A stretch of 14,268 nucleotides of DNA, taken from positions 1 through 14,268 of the forward strand of contig JBOHNM010000107.1 of NCBI GenBank assembly GCA_050730675.1, in the 5' to 3' direction. Under the pieces are notes generated by a model. It did not search any database and had not been told where the DNA came from. It saw nothing but the letters and a program-made list of their open reading frames with translations. The stretch is from JBOHNM01 sp050730675 (GTDB lineage Bacteria > Planctomycetota > Phycisphaerae > Phycisphaerales > UBA1924). Positions 8,150 through 14,268 of the stretch are shown one piece after another; position 1 is the stretch's first letter, and each line of letters opens with the position of its first letter. The translations under genes and the position numbers were made by a program.

Positions 8150-8486
8150 GCCGTAGCTCCCCGTCCGTCGCGCAGCTCCCAAACCGGGCCGTCCGCGGCG
8201 GACCCTCTAACTCGGCTCCCCCGCGCGGCGGCCAACAAACTTTACCGCGGCTTTCCCACGCCGGAGAACCGTCACACATTCACAGCGCCAGAGGTCCTCG
8301 CTTGGACGCCGACGGCCTTGGGCTTGCCCTCCCGCCACCACCGGCACAGCTTCACATCCGTCGGAACAAACACGCTTGCCGGGCGAGGCGGGCAATCGGA
8401 AATTCAACAGGTCGGTGATGCGCCCGGGCGACCGGACAGCCGGCAGGCGCAGGACCTCGACGACAACCCCGCTGGAGTGACCTCCC
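8150..8486. other. Divergent intergenic region between murA and the fibro-slime gene
   Basis: These 337 bases must contain both promoters, but I cannot pick a convincing -35/-10 pair on either strand. Small dyads are visible. GTCCG (8191-8195) and CGGAC (8199-8203) flank a 3-base loop, and a TTGCC/GGCAA pair spans about 8375-8394 in the presumed leader of the plus-strand gene. No coding frame here resembles a known family. Confidence 0.45.
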
Positions 8487-9428
8487 ATGACGACCCGCAA
8501 CAGCTTCAACTCCCGTATCCGCCTGGCGGCCATCCTGGTCTGCGCCGGCTGCGCGCTGCCGGGGACCATGTCGATTGGTGCGGCCTCCGACGGCAGCGGC
8601 CAGCCCGCCGCCGACACGCTCCCCGCGACGCTCGTGCTGACGGGCGTCGTCCGCGACTTCCGCGGCTCCAACGAGACCAACGGCCACGCCGACTTCGAGC
8701 GCACCCCCACGGGCGGTTATGCCCACTACGTGGGCGAGGTCGAGGACACCCTTGACGCCGACGGCAAACCCGTCTTCAAGGGCACCGGCCTCAAGGTGAA
8801 CACTCAGAAGAAGGACGCCCAGGGCCGCAACATCATGCCCGTGACCAAGTCGTACATCGATGCCAAGACTGGCGACACCACACCCAGTGTTGCGACCAGC
8901 GCCGGCGGGTCGAGCACCACCTCGGCGAACTTCGCCAAGTGGTTCCGCGACACCAACGGCACCAACCTCTCCAAGGCCGTGCCCTTGACCCTGGTCCGCC
9001 AGGGCAACAGCAACCTCTATTCGTTCAACGACACCACCGACGCCACCTACGCCGGCAAGGGCGGCTTCTTCCCGATCAACGGCGACTTGTTCGGCAACAG
9101 CTCCAACGGCAAGAACTTCGGCTTCACCTTCGAGCTGAGCACGAAGTTCAAGTTCAAGCGCGGCACCGGCCAGACCTTCACCTTTACCGGCGACGACGAC
9201 GTGTTCGTCTTCATCGGCGGCAAGCTGGTGGTTGACATCGGCGGCGTCCACGGCGCCACCAGCCAGACCATCGACCTCGACCGCCTCAACTACCTGACCG
9301 ACGGCCAGGAATACCCCCTCAAGCTCTTCTTCGCCGAGCGTCACACCACCCAGTCCAACGTCCGCATCGACACGACCATCACGCTGACCCCGGCGGAACT
9401 CCCCCAGAGCAGCGGCCTGTTCGACTGA
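8487..9428 (+). CDS. Exported fibro-slime domain protein
   Basis: The product is 313 residues with a basic N-terminus and hydrophobic core (about 11-32), so it is exported. A Cys at 22 follows VCAG, a poor lipobox, so lipoprotein status is doubtful. From about residue 48 it follows the fibro-slime domain, first named from Fibrobacter and Dictyostelium proteins and related to PA14-type carbohydrate-binding folds. It opens LVLTGVVRDFRG. Near the C-terminus it has GDDDVFVFIGGKLVVDIGG (235-253), VHG, and FFAERHTTQSNVRIDT (281-296). The acidic GDDD and GGVHG residues are the family's most conserved positions. The protein ends shortly after the domain, with no anchor or sorting signal. The likely role is surface or matrix binding of glycans, which is an inference. 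Start ATG 8487 has GGAG (8474-8477) 9 bases upstream. Confidence 0.9.
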   Translation: MTTRNSFNSRIRLAAILVCAGCALPGTMSIGAASDGSGQPAADTLPATLVLTGVVRDFRGSNETNGHADFERTPTGGYAHYVGEVEDTLDADGKPVFKGTGLKVNTQKKDAQGRNIMPVTKSYIDAKTGDTTPSVATSAGGSSTTSANFAKWFRDTNGTNLSKAVPLTLVRQGNSNLYSFNDTTDATYAGKGGFFPINGDLFGNSSNGKNFGFTFELSTKFKFKRGTGQTFTFTGDDDVFVFIGGKLVVDIGGVHGATSQTIDLDRLNYLTDGQEYPLKLFFAERHTTQSNVRIDTTITLTPAELPQSSGLFD

Positions 9429-9508
9429 TCCCCCGCCCACCCGGGCGCTACGGGTCTCCCCTCTTCCTCCGGTGTGCGACGCGACAACGAACACCGGATG
9501 ATCACAGA

Positions 9509-9546
9509 CACCCGCCTGGCGAGAGCCGGGCGGGTGCTTTGCTTTG
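9509..9546 (+). terminator. Probable terminator after the fibro-slime gene
   Basis: CACCCGCC (9509-9516) pairs with GGGCGGGTG (9528-9536). The stem continues through a T-G wobble and GGC/GCC to a GAGA loop (9521-9524), a GNRA-type tetraloop. This gives about 12 pairs. It is followed by CTTTGCTTTG, a broken rather than continuous T-run, so the call is good but not certain. It lies about 80 bases after the stop. Confidence 0.6.
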
Positions 9547-9644
9547 TCTGGGCGAGCAAGTCCATCGCCTGCGTGGGCGCGTGCGCCGGCTGCACAACAA
9601 CCGCGGCCTGGCCACGGGCGACGCTGCTTCGCATCAATTTTGTG

Positions 9645-10058
9645 TCACCACCCGTACCAGCGCCAGTACGACATGTACGGCGACGACCCCGTCGAGTTTG
9701 GGCGGAAGAACATCATGGTGGTGGAGTTCTGGTTGATGTACAGGTACCGCGGGTTGTCCAGTGACGGCGCGTCCGGCGACGGCCAGTCGTTGGTGGCGAG
9801 CATCGGCTGGTTCGCCGCGGGCGAGAGCGTGTAGTCGCGCCGACCGTACTCGGGGAACTGAGAAGGATCCGTGCCGGCGAGGGCAACCTCCACACCCTCG
9901 GTCTGCAGCACAGCCGCGGAACCCGCGCCGCCGTTGCCGAGGGAATACCCCCGAGCTCCGCCCAGGGGTTCCTGGCAACCACCAAGCAACAACGTCACAG
10001 CCGTCGCGGTCCCCGCGCCGACCAAACCCCGCCATCCTGGTCTAAATGCCGACCCCAT
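9645..10058 (-). CDS. Small hypothetical lipoprotein
   Basis: The product is 137 residues. The N-terminus is basic then hydrophobic and ends in the clear lipobox LLGGC (Cys28), so it should be lipid-anchored after signal peptidase II cleavage. The mature part is rich in Gly/Ser/Pro/Asn with an aromatic, Tyr/Trp-rich tail, SPYMSYWRWYGW, at the very C-terminus. I do not recognise a domain. Start ATG 10058 has a strong GGAGGG (10066-10071) 7 bases upstream. A TACAAT hexamer about 50 bases upstream (10107-10112, minus strand) could be a -10, but I see no matching -35. It lies 181 bases downstream of the metallopeptidase-like gene on the same strand. It is probably separately transcribed. Confidence 0.75.
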   Translation of the reverse strand: MGSAFRPGWRGLVGAGTATAVTLLLGGCQEPLGGARGYSLGNGGAGSAAVLQTEGVEVALAGTDPSQFPEYGRRDYTLSPAANQPMLATNDWPSPDAPSLDNPRYLYINQNSTTMMFFRPNSTGSSPYMSYWRWYGW

Positions 10059-10239
10059 CTCTGATCCCTCCGTGGGACAAAAACCGTGGGGCGTTGTGAC
10101 GCCAAGATTGTACAAGGCAATGGCCGTGCCGCCCCGTGAATTCGCCTTCACGTCCGATGATCGCGCATCTTCTCGGACACGCGATTTCCGGTCGCCGCGC
10201 CGGGGCAACAACGGTGCCCGCGCGCGACAGTTTTTGCGG

Positions 10240-11700
10240 CTACTTCCCGGGCGCGGCCGCAAAATCCAGCCAGTCCAGCATCCGCTGGTCAAGGTCCTTG
10301 GGATCGCACCCGTACACAGCCTTAATGGCAGTTGTTGCCGATTCGCCGCGGTCGAGACGGCCCATCAGGCCATTGAACTTCGCCGCTGCGCTGGCGATGG
10401 GCCCGAACCGTAAAAAGTCCACCGCCATGTGCGCGTGCGAGTAGAGGTCCCCGCTCTCGTTTGTCGAGCCCTCGGCCGTCCACTGCACCAACCCGGAGAC
10501 CGCGCCGGCCTTGAGCCGTTGGCGCATCGCCTGGCTGAGCTTGGGCCCACGCCCGGCGAACGGCGAACCGCGCGCCGAGCGCGCGATGCTCTCGGCGAGC
10601 CCCTCGCTCAGCCATCGCGGCTGCGTTGCGTACTGCGCTTGATGGATGATGTGCCCGTACTCGTGCACCAGCACGCCCGCGAACACCGAGAGCTGGCCTG
10701 TCGGCGGCTGCATCACCACGCGCTGCCCTTGGGCGTAGCCCGCGTAGTTCGTGCTGGTCGCGCCGTACTTTGCAAACGCGTTCTTCTCCGCGATCGCCAT
10801 CTTGATCGTCGGGATGTACACGCGCCCGAAGACACTCGCCGCTGAATTGCGCGACGTCGCGGCGGCCGCATCGATCGCATCCGCCAGCGGGTCCGACACA
10901 TCACCCTTGGGCCAGTCCTGCACGCTGACCACAAACGACCGCGTCATCGTTCCCGTCCGTGAAACGTCCATCGGCGCGGGCCGATCGATCGTCCAGGTCA
11001 TCGGATCGGGGTGCGTCCCCCGGACCGTGGCGGCGTGTTCATTCCACCACGATTTCAGATCGCCCGTCAACAGGAACCGTTTGCCCGTCATCGCCTCCAC
11101 AACCCCGAGCCGCGTCATCTGCACCGGGCTGTCGCGGTCCCGGTTCCACGATTCCTGCATCGCCGGCACCACCGTCACCTGTCCGATCAGCAGGTCAAGG
11201 CTATCGGCCGAGCCCAGGTCCGCCAGCGAACTCAACGCGGCCACCCGCATGGCGGGGTTTGATCCGCGCACCTCGGCCTCCAGCAGCCCGACCACCTGCT
11301 TGCGCTCGGCCGTCGTCACATCGGCGCTGCGCGTCCCCAGCGCCCGCAGCAGCCACCGCCGCTCATCGGGCTGCGCGCTCGGCTGCAGGCGCTGCACGCA
11401 CTGCACAATGCCCGCGACCGGCAACTTCTCCGCCGCCACGCCCGCGCCGATCAGCCGCTGCGCCGCCGTCCCCTCGCTCAGCACGATCATCACGACATCC
11501 GTTGCCGCCGGAGTTGCGCACGCCTCACGCAGGCACGTCGCCAGCACCTCCTCCTGCTTCGGATCGCGCGAGGTCTTGAGTGCCTTGTCCAGCGCAGCGC
11601 GGTCCACCGGCGCGGGCGCTGCCACAACTGGCAGCGCCACCAACAGACAAATCACCAGCATCAAACCCCGCGCCGCACGCCGCGATACCGAAGCAATCAT
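10240..11700 (-). CDS. Exported HExxH metallopeptidase-like protein with helical N-terminal region
   Basis: The product is 486 residues. Residues 1-28 form a Sec signal peptide (RRAARGLMLVICLLVALPVV, then AAP). Residues about 35-220 are helical and contain HEAT-like stretches such as NPAMRVAALSSLADLGSADS (148-167). The C-terminal half carries HEYGH (346-350), followed by PRWLSEGLAE (361-370). That gives H346 and H350 as zinc ligands, E347 as catalytic base and E366 as likely third ligand, a gluzincin arrangement. Known families with a WLSEGLA motif after HExxH belong to the peptidase MA clan. Start ATG 11700 has GGAGG (11706-11710) 5 bases upstream. No anchor follows the signal, so it is probably periplasmic or secreted. 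Its substrate is unknown. Confidence 0.82.
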   Translation of the reverse strand: MIASVSRRAARGLMLVICLLVALPVVAAPAPVDRAALDKALKTSRDPKQEEVLATCLREACATPAATDVVMIVLSEGTAAQRLIGAGVAAEKLPVAGIVQCVQRLQPSAQPDERRWLLRALGTRSADVTTAERKQVVGLLEAEVRGSNPAMRVAALSSLADLGSADSLDLLIGQVTVVPAMQESWNRDRDSPVQMTRLGVVEAMTGKRFLLTGDLKSWWNEHAATVRGTHPDPMTWTIDRPAPMDVSRTGTMTRSFVVSVQDWPKGDVSDPLADAIDAAAATSRNSAASVFGRVYIPTIKMAIAEKNAFAKYGATSTNYAGYAQGQRVVMQPPTGQLSVFAGVLVHEYGHIIHQAQYATQPRWLSEGLAESIARSARGSPFAGRGPKLSQAMRQRLKAGAVSGLVQWTAEGSTNESGDLYSHAHMAVDFLRFGPIASAAAKFNGLMGRLDRGESATTAIKAVYGCDPKDLDQRMLDWLDFAAAPGK

Positions 11701-11752
11701 CCGCGCCTCCAGCGCCCCATTTCTCGCACAACCGGGCCCATTTCAAGCCAAG

Positions 11753-11826
11753 TACCCGGGATTGGATTCGAACCAACGACCTGCGCTTTAGGAAAGCGCT
11801 GCTCTATCCAGCTGAGCTACCCGGGC
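11753..11826 (-). tRNA. tRNA-Arg (anticodon CCT)
   Basis: The minus strand folds into a 74-nt cloverleaf. It has acceptor GCCCGGG/CCCGGGT with a terminal G-U pair, D-arm GCTC/GAGC, anticodon stem GCGCT/AGCGC around loop TTCCTAA (anticodon CCT, reading AGG), T-arm GTTGG-TTCGAAT-CCAAT, and discriminator A73. No CCA is encoded. A TAAGAT hexamer on the minus strand (11835-11840) could be its -10, though no good -35 is visible. Confidence 0.97.
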
Positions 11827-11888
11827 ACGCTCACATCTTAGCGCAGCGTTCGCGCCCACCCGCCAGCACCAGTTACCATCGACTTGCC

Positions 11889-12758
11889 ATGCCCGTCACC
11901 ATCCTCAACGGCCCTACGGGCACCGAGCTCATCCGCCGCGGCGTCGACTGCTCCGGCCCGGCGTGGAGCGCCCGCGCCGTGGCCCACGCGCCGCAGGTGC
12001 TCGAGCAGATCCACCGCGAGTACGCCGACGCCGGCGCCGATATCCACGTGGCCTGCACCTTCCGCACCCAGCCCAGTCTCTTCCCGGCGACACACCAGGA
12101 ACTGACCGCCCGTGCGGTTGATCTGGCACGCCGTGCCGCGCAGCCCGGTGCTCGCATCGCCGGTTCGATCGCACCGATCGGCGATTGCTATCAGCCCGAT
12201 CAGAGCCCACTGAATCGCGGCGAGGCAGGCGTGCTTGAGGCCGAACGACTCCACACCACCATGGCCGAATCGCTCATCGCCGCCGGCGCGGACCTGCTGC
12301 TGTGCGAGACCTTCCCCCGCCCAGACGAAGGCCTGCTCGCAGCGCGCGTGGCGTTGCGCGCCGCCCGGGCAGCCAGCGTCCCCGTCTGGATGAGCCTCAC
12401 CCCCGGGCCGGAGGCAACACTGCTCACGCCCGGCCAGGTCGCCGATGCCGCCCGCGGCGCCATCGATCTGGGTGTAGCCGCCGTTCTGATCAACTGTGTC
12501 GCCGCGTACCACACACTCAAGTACGTCGAAGCGCTCGCTCGCGCGGCTGTCGGCTCCGCCATTCCTTTCGGCGCCTACGCCAACGCCGGCCACGCCCGCG
12601 CCGAACTCGGTTGGAACCCCGACGGCAACGCCCGCACCCATGCGGAGTCCTACGCCGATTTCGCCCAGCGCTGGGCCGACGCCGGCGCGACCATCATCGG
12701 CTCGTGCTGCGGCACCGGCCCGGCCCACACGAGGGAACTCGTCGCACGTTTTTCTTGA
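11889..12758 (+). CDS. Homocysteine S-methyltransferase family protein
   Basis: A 289-residue single-domain member of the zinc-dependent homocysteine methyltransferase family. It opens MPVTILNGPTGTELIRRG with the family's D/N-G-(G/A/P)-x-G-(T/S)-x-L motif. The zinc ligands are present: C203 in INCV and C273/C274 in GSCCGTGPAH. No cobalamin or folate domain follows, so it resembles MmuM-type enzymes that use S-methylmethionine or SAM, or BHMT-type enzymes that use betaine, rather than MetH. The reaction would be homocysteine to methionine in the cytoplasm; the donor cannot be told from the sequence. ATG 11889 lacks a Shine-Dalgarno sequence, but the conserved motif begins within five residues, so a later start is unlikely. 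It is divergent from tRNA-Arg and converges on the VOC gene. Confidence 0.9.
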   Translation: MPVTILNGPTGTELIRRGVDCSGPAWSARAVAHAPQVLEQIHREYADAGADIHVACTFRTQPSLFPATHQELTARAVDLARRAAQPGARIAGSIAPIGDCYQPDQSPLNRGEAGVLEAERLHTTMAESLIAAGADLLLCETFPRPDEGLLAARVALRAARAASVPVWMSLTPGPEATLLTPGQVADAARGAIDLGVAAVLINCVAAYHTLKYVEALARAAVGSAIPFGAYANAGHARAELGWNPDGNARTHAESYADFAQRWADAGATIIGSCCGTGPAHTRELVARFS

Positions 12759-12785
12759 TCCCCGCCCATCGCGCAGCAGGAAGGC

Positions 12786-12823
12786 GGCCGCACCCGCCCG
12801 GAACATCCGGACCGTGCGCGGCC
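12786..12823. terminator. Hairpin between convergent genes, possible bidirectional terminator
   Basis: CCGGA (12798-12802) and TCCGG (12806-12810) form a stem with an ACA loop. An outer pairing of GGCCGCAC (12786-12793) with GTGC..GGCC (12814-12823) encloses it, with a two-base bulge. It sits between the ends of the methyltransferase and VOC genes. No T-run follows on either strand, so termination is inferred from position and structure only. Confidence 0.4.
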
Positions 12824-12854
12824 GTCTGTTGCAGGCAATTCCAATCGCCATCGC

Positions 12855-13232
12855 TCAGTGCTGGCTCTGCAGGTCCTGGTAGAACATCACGATGTTCTTG
12901 TCGAGGTCGAAGAAGGTGGCGAGCTTGACCATGTTTGGGATTTCGATGGTCGGCCCGTCGAACTTCACGCCCTTGGCCTCGAGCTGCTTACGCGTCTGGT
13001 CCACGTTCTTGACGCCGAAGGTGAGCTTGCAGTTGCCGGTGGCGGTGATCTTCTCCACCTGGCCGATGCCCATGTTCACCTTGGGAATGTGCGTAGCCAT
13101 CTCCCCCCAGCCCATGTCGTCGAGCTTGTAGAGCGTTTTGAACCCGAGCATGTCGCCGTACCACTTCATGGCATTGGCGAGGTTGGTTACCTGGATCGAG
13201 CACGTCAGTCCGCCGTCGTAACCGAGGTCCAT
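12855..13232 (-). CDS. VOC (glyoxalase/bleomycin-resistance) fold protein
   Basis: The product is 125 residues, one VOC module pair. Typical segments are SIQVTNLANAMKWYGDMLGF (17-36), the mid-protein strand KLTFGVKNVDQTRKQLEAKG, and the final ATFFDLDKNIVMFYQD. The usual metal ligands look absent. No histidine stands in the first strand, and the final D-P-D-G-N-x-x-E pattern reads DLDKNIVMF, with Met where Glu is expected. It may therefore bind a small molecule without metal catalysis. Start ATG 13232 has AAGGAG (13238-13243) 5 bases upstream; an ATG five codons earlier lacks such spacing. It is divergent from the tandem-HxlR regulator, which probably controls it. It carries no signal peptide. 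The substrate is unknown. Confidence 0.88.
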   Translation of the reverse strand: MDLGYDGGLTCSIQVTNLANAMKWYGDMLGFKTLYKLDDMGWGEMATHIPKVNMGIGQVEKITATGNCKLTFGVKNVDQTRKQLEAKGVKFDGPTIEIPNMVKLATFFDLDKNIVMFYQDLQSQH

Positions 13233-13252
13233 GGATTCTCCTTGCAAAGGGG

Positions 13253-13298
13253 TTCCGACTATGGTACGATAAGTATACTACATTTCTTTGTTTGTCAA
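13253..13298. promoter_or_regulatory. Divergent promoter/operator region of the VOC and HxlR genes
   Basis: This is an AT-rich island in an otherwise GC-rich window. On the minus strand, TTGACA (13298-13293) and TATACT (13277-13272) are separated by 15 bases and point to the VOC gene. On the plus strand, TTCCGA (13253-13258) and TATACT (13274-13279) are also 15 bases apart and point to the regulator gene. The two -10 hexamers overlap in the perfect palindrome AGTATACT (13272-13279). A regulator bound there would cover both promoters. The 15-base spacers are short, so the exact hexamers are tentative. Confidence 0.5.
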
Positions 13299-13314
13299 GT
13301 CTCCGGAGCAGATT

Positions 13315-13959
13315 GTGGAAGCCCCGTCGTCATATTCACCCCTGGTGGAACTGTGCCACCGGCGATGGGCCATCCCCATCCTCGCCCTGTGCGCCTCCGC
13401 CCCGGGCTCGGGCGCAAAGTTCGTCACCTTCGCCACAACGCTCGGTCTCAGCCGCCAGACGCTTTCGCACACACTGGATGCGCTGATCGAGCACAGCTGG
13501 CTGGCCCGCGCAACGGGCGCCCGCCACCCGCTTCGTCCCGAATACGTCCTCACCAAATCGGGCCTGGCCATCGCTCCCCCCTGCCGCGCCGTGCTGAAGG
13601 AGCTGCGCCGCGCCAACACCGAAGAACTCGGCCTGCGCAAGTGGTCCCTGCCGCTGATCGCGACCCTCGCCGCGCAACCGCGCCGCTCCGCACGTTTCAA
13701 CGTGGTCCTGAGTGTCCTGCCCGAGGCGACCCCGCGAGTCATCGCCGCAGCCCTGCGCGATCTGGCCGAGACCGGCCTGATCACCCGCGGCGTCCTCGAC
13801 ACTTACCCCCCCACCACCGAATACCGCCTCGCGCCAAAGGCCGGTCGATTGGCCGCGGCGGTCGTTCGGGTCATATCGGAACTCGCTCTGAGTCCCGACA
13901 CCTCAACCCGCCCGCGCAGGCTCGAAGACGAGGGGTTTCGACTGAAAAAGTCCGCGTAG
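13315..13959 (+). CDS. Transcriptional regulator with two tandem HxlR-type winged-helix domains
   Basis: The product is 214 residues from GTG 13315, chosen because GGAG (13305-13308) lies 6 bases upstream. A TTG at 13288 is also in frame but sits inside the presumed promoter. HxlR proteins are usually about 100-130 residues with one winged helix; here two copies follow one another. Copy 1 begins LVELCHRRWAIPILALCASA and has the recognition-helix region LSRQTLSHTLDALIEHSWL. Copy 2 begins LRKWSLPLIATLAAQP and has ATPRVIAAALRDLAETGLIT, followed by the wing TEYRLAPKAGR. Copy 2 is the more canonical. Cys14 lies directly before the first HRRW, near where some HxlR members (YodB, HypR, CatR) carry a redox-sensing cysteine. 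It probably controls the divergent VOC gene and itself. The inducer is unknown. Confidence 0.9.
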   Translation: MEAPSSYSPLVELCHRRWAIPILALCASAPGSGAKFVTFATTLGLSRQTLSHTLDALIEHSWLARATGARHPLRPEYVLTKSGLAIAPPCRAVLKELRRANTEELGLRKWSLPLIATLAAQPRRSARFNVVLSVLPEATPRVIAAALRDLAETGLITRGVLDTYPPTTEYRLAPKAGRLAAAVVRVISELALSPDTSTRPRRLEDEGFRLKKSA

Positions 13960-14036
13960 CTGCACGCCCAATTCGATCCCGAGATTCGCTTTCCTGCCCC
14001 CCGCTTCTACCATTGGCCCCTTCTGAAAGGACCGCC

Positions 14037-14268
<232 letters not shown>

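Noticed and set aside
7079..8755. 558-codon plus-strand open frame over murA and beyond
   Set aside because: It is antisense to an intact murA and overlaps the start of the fibro-slime gene in another frame. Its Arg/His/Pro-rich translation resembles no family.
8352..9494. 380-codon minus-strand open frame over the fibro-slime gene
   Set aside because: It is a low-complexity Gly/Ala/Val shadow of a gene with a signal peptide, ribosome site and conserved domain on the other strand.
10751..11791. 346-codon plus-strand open frame over the metallopeptidase-like gene
   Set aside because: Its Ser/Arg/Thr-rich translation runs into the tRNA-Arg gene. The minus-strand gene has a signal peptide, HExxH motif and ribosome site.

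Overview
The window is about 14.3 kb of GC-rich, densely coding bacterial chromosome. The gene mix suggests a planctomycete, probably class Phycisphaerae: a fibro-slime domain export, a DUF3052 protein behind murA, tandem-HxlR and VOC genes, an exported serpin, and an hpf-ptsN-HPr cluster. This placement is an inference from protein character, not a phylogeny. There are no insertion sequences, CRISPR arrays, phage genes or rRNA genes. Most genes have a recognisable Shine-Dalgarno sequence, which I used to choose starts.

Layout, left to right. (1) The N-terminus of the PrkA serine protein kinase runs off the left edge on the minus strand. (2) trmB (tRNA m7G46 methyltransferase) and a small coiled-coil protein lie on the plus strand. 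The small protein resembles the N-terminal module of some histidine kinases and GGDEF proteins. (3) tRNA-His(GTG) is on the minus strand. (4) pckA (ATP-type PEP carboxykinase) follows a leader with a strong nested hairpin and ends at a clear intrinsic terminator. (5) hpf, ptsN and an HPr gene form a plus-strand regulatory cluster like the proteobacterial nitrogen-PTS locus. An exported serpin follows. (6) murA and a DUF3052 gene form a minus-strand pair converging on the serpin. (7) An exported fibro-slime domain protein (plus) ends at a GNRA-capped hairpin. (8) Two minus-strand export genes follow: a small lipoprotein and, upstream of it, a HExxH metallopeptidase-like protein with a helical N-terminal part. 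(9) tRNA-Arg(CCT) is on the minus strand and diverges from a homocysteine S-methyltransferase family gene. (10) A VOC-fold gene (minus) and a tandem-HxlR regulator (plus) diverge from a short AT-rich control region. (11) The N-terminus of the YchF GTPase leaves the right edge.

How the genes relate. Most are core housekeeping genes: tRNA modification, gluconeogenesis, ribosome hibernation, peptidoglycan precursor synthesis, methionine metabolism and YchF. The accessory parts are the exported serpin, the fibro-slime protein, the metallopeptidase-like protein, the lipoprotein, and the VOC/HxlR module.

I found no clear undescribed multi-gene system. The best candidates for a second look are the tandem-HxlR/VOC module with its face-to-face promoters, the structured pckA leader, the stand-alone signalling N-domain, and the serpin behind the PTS genes.
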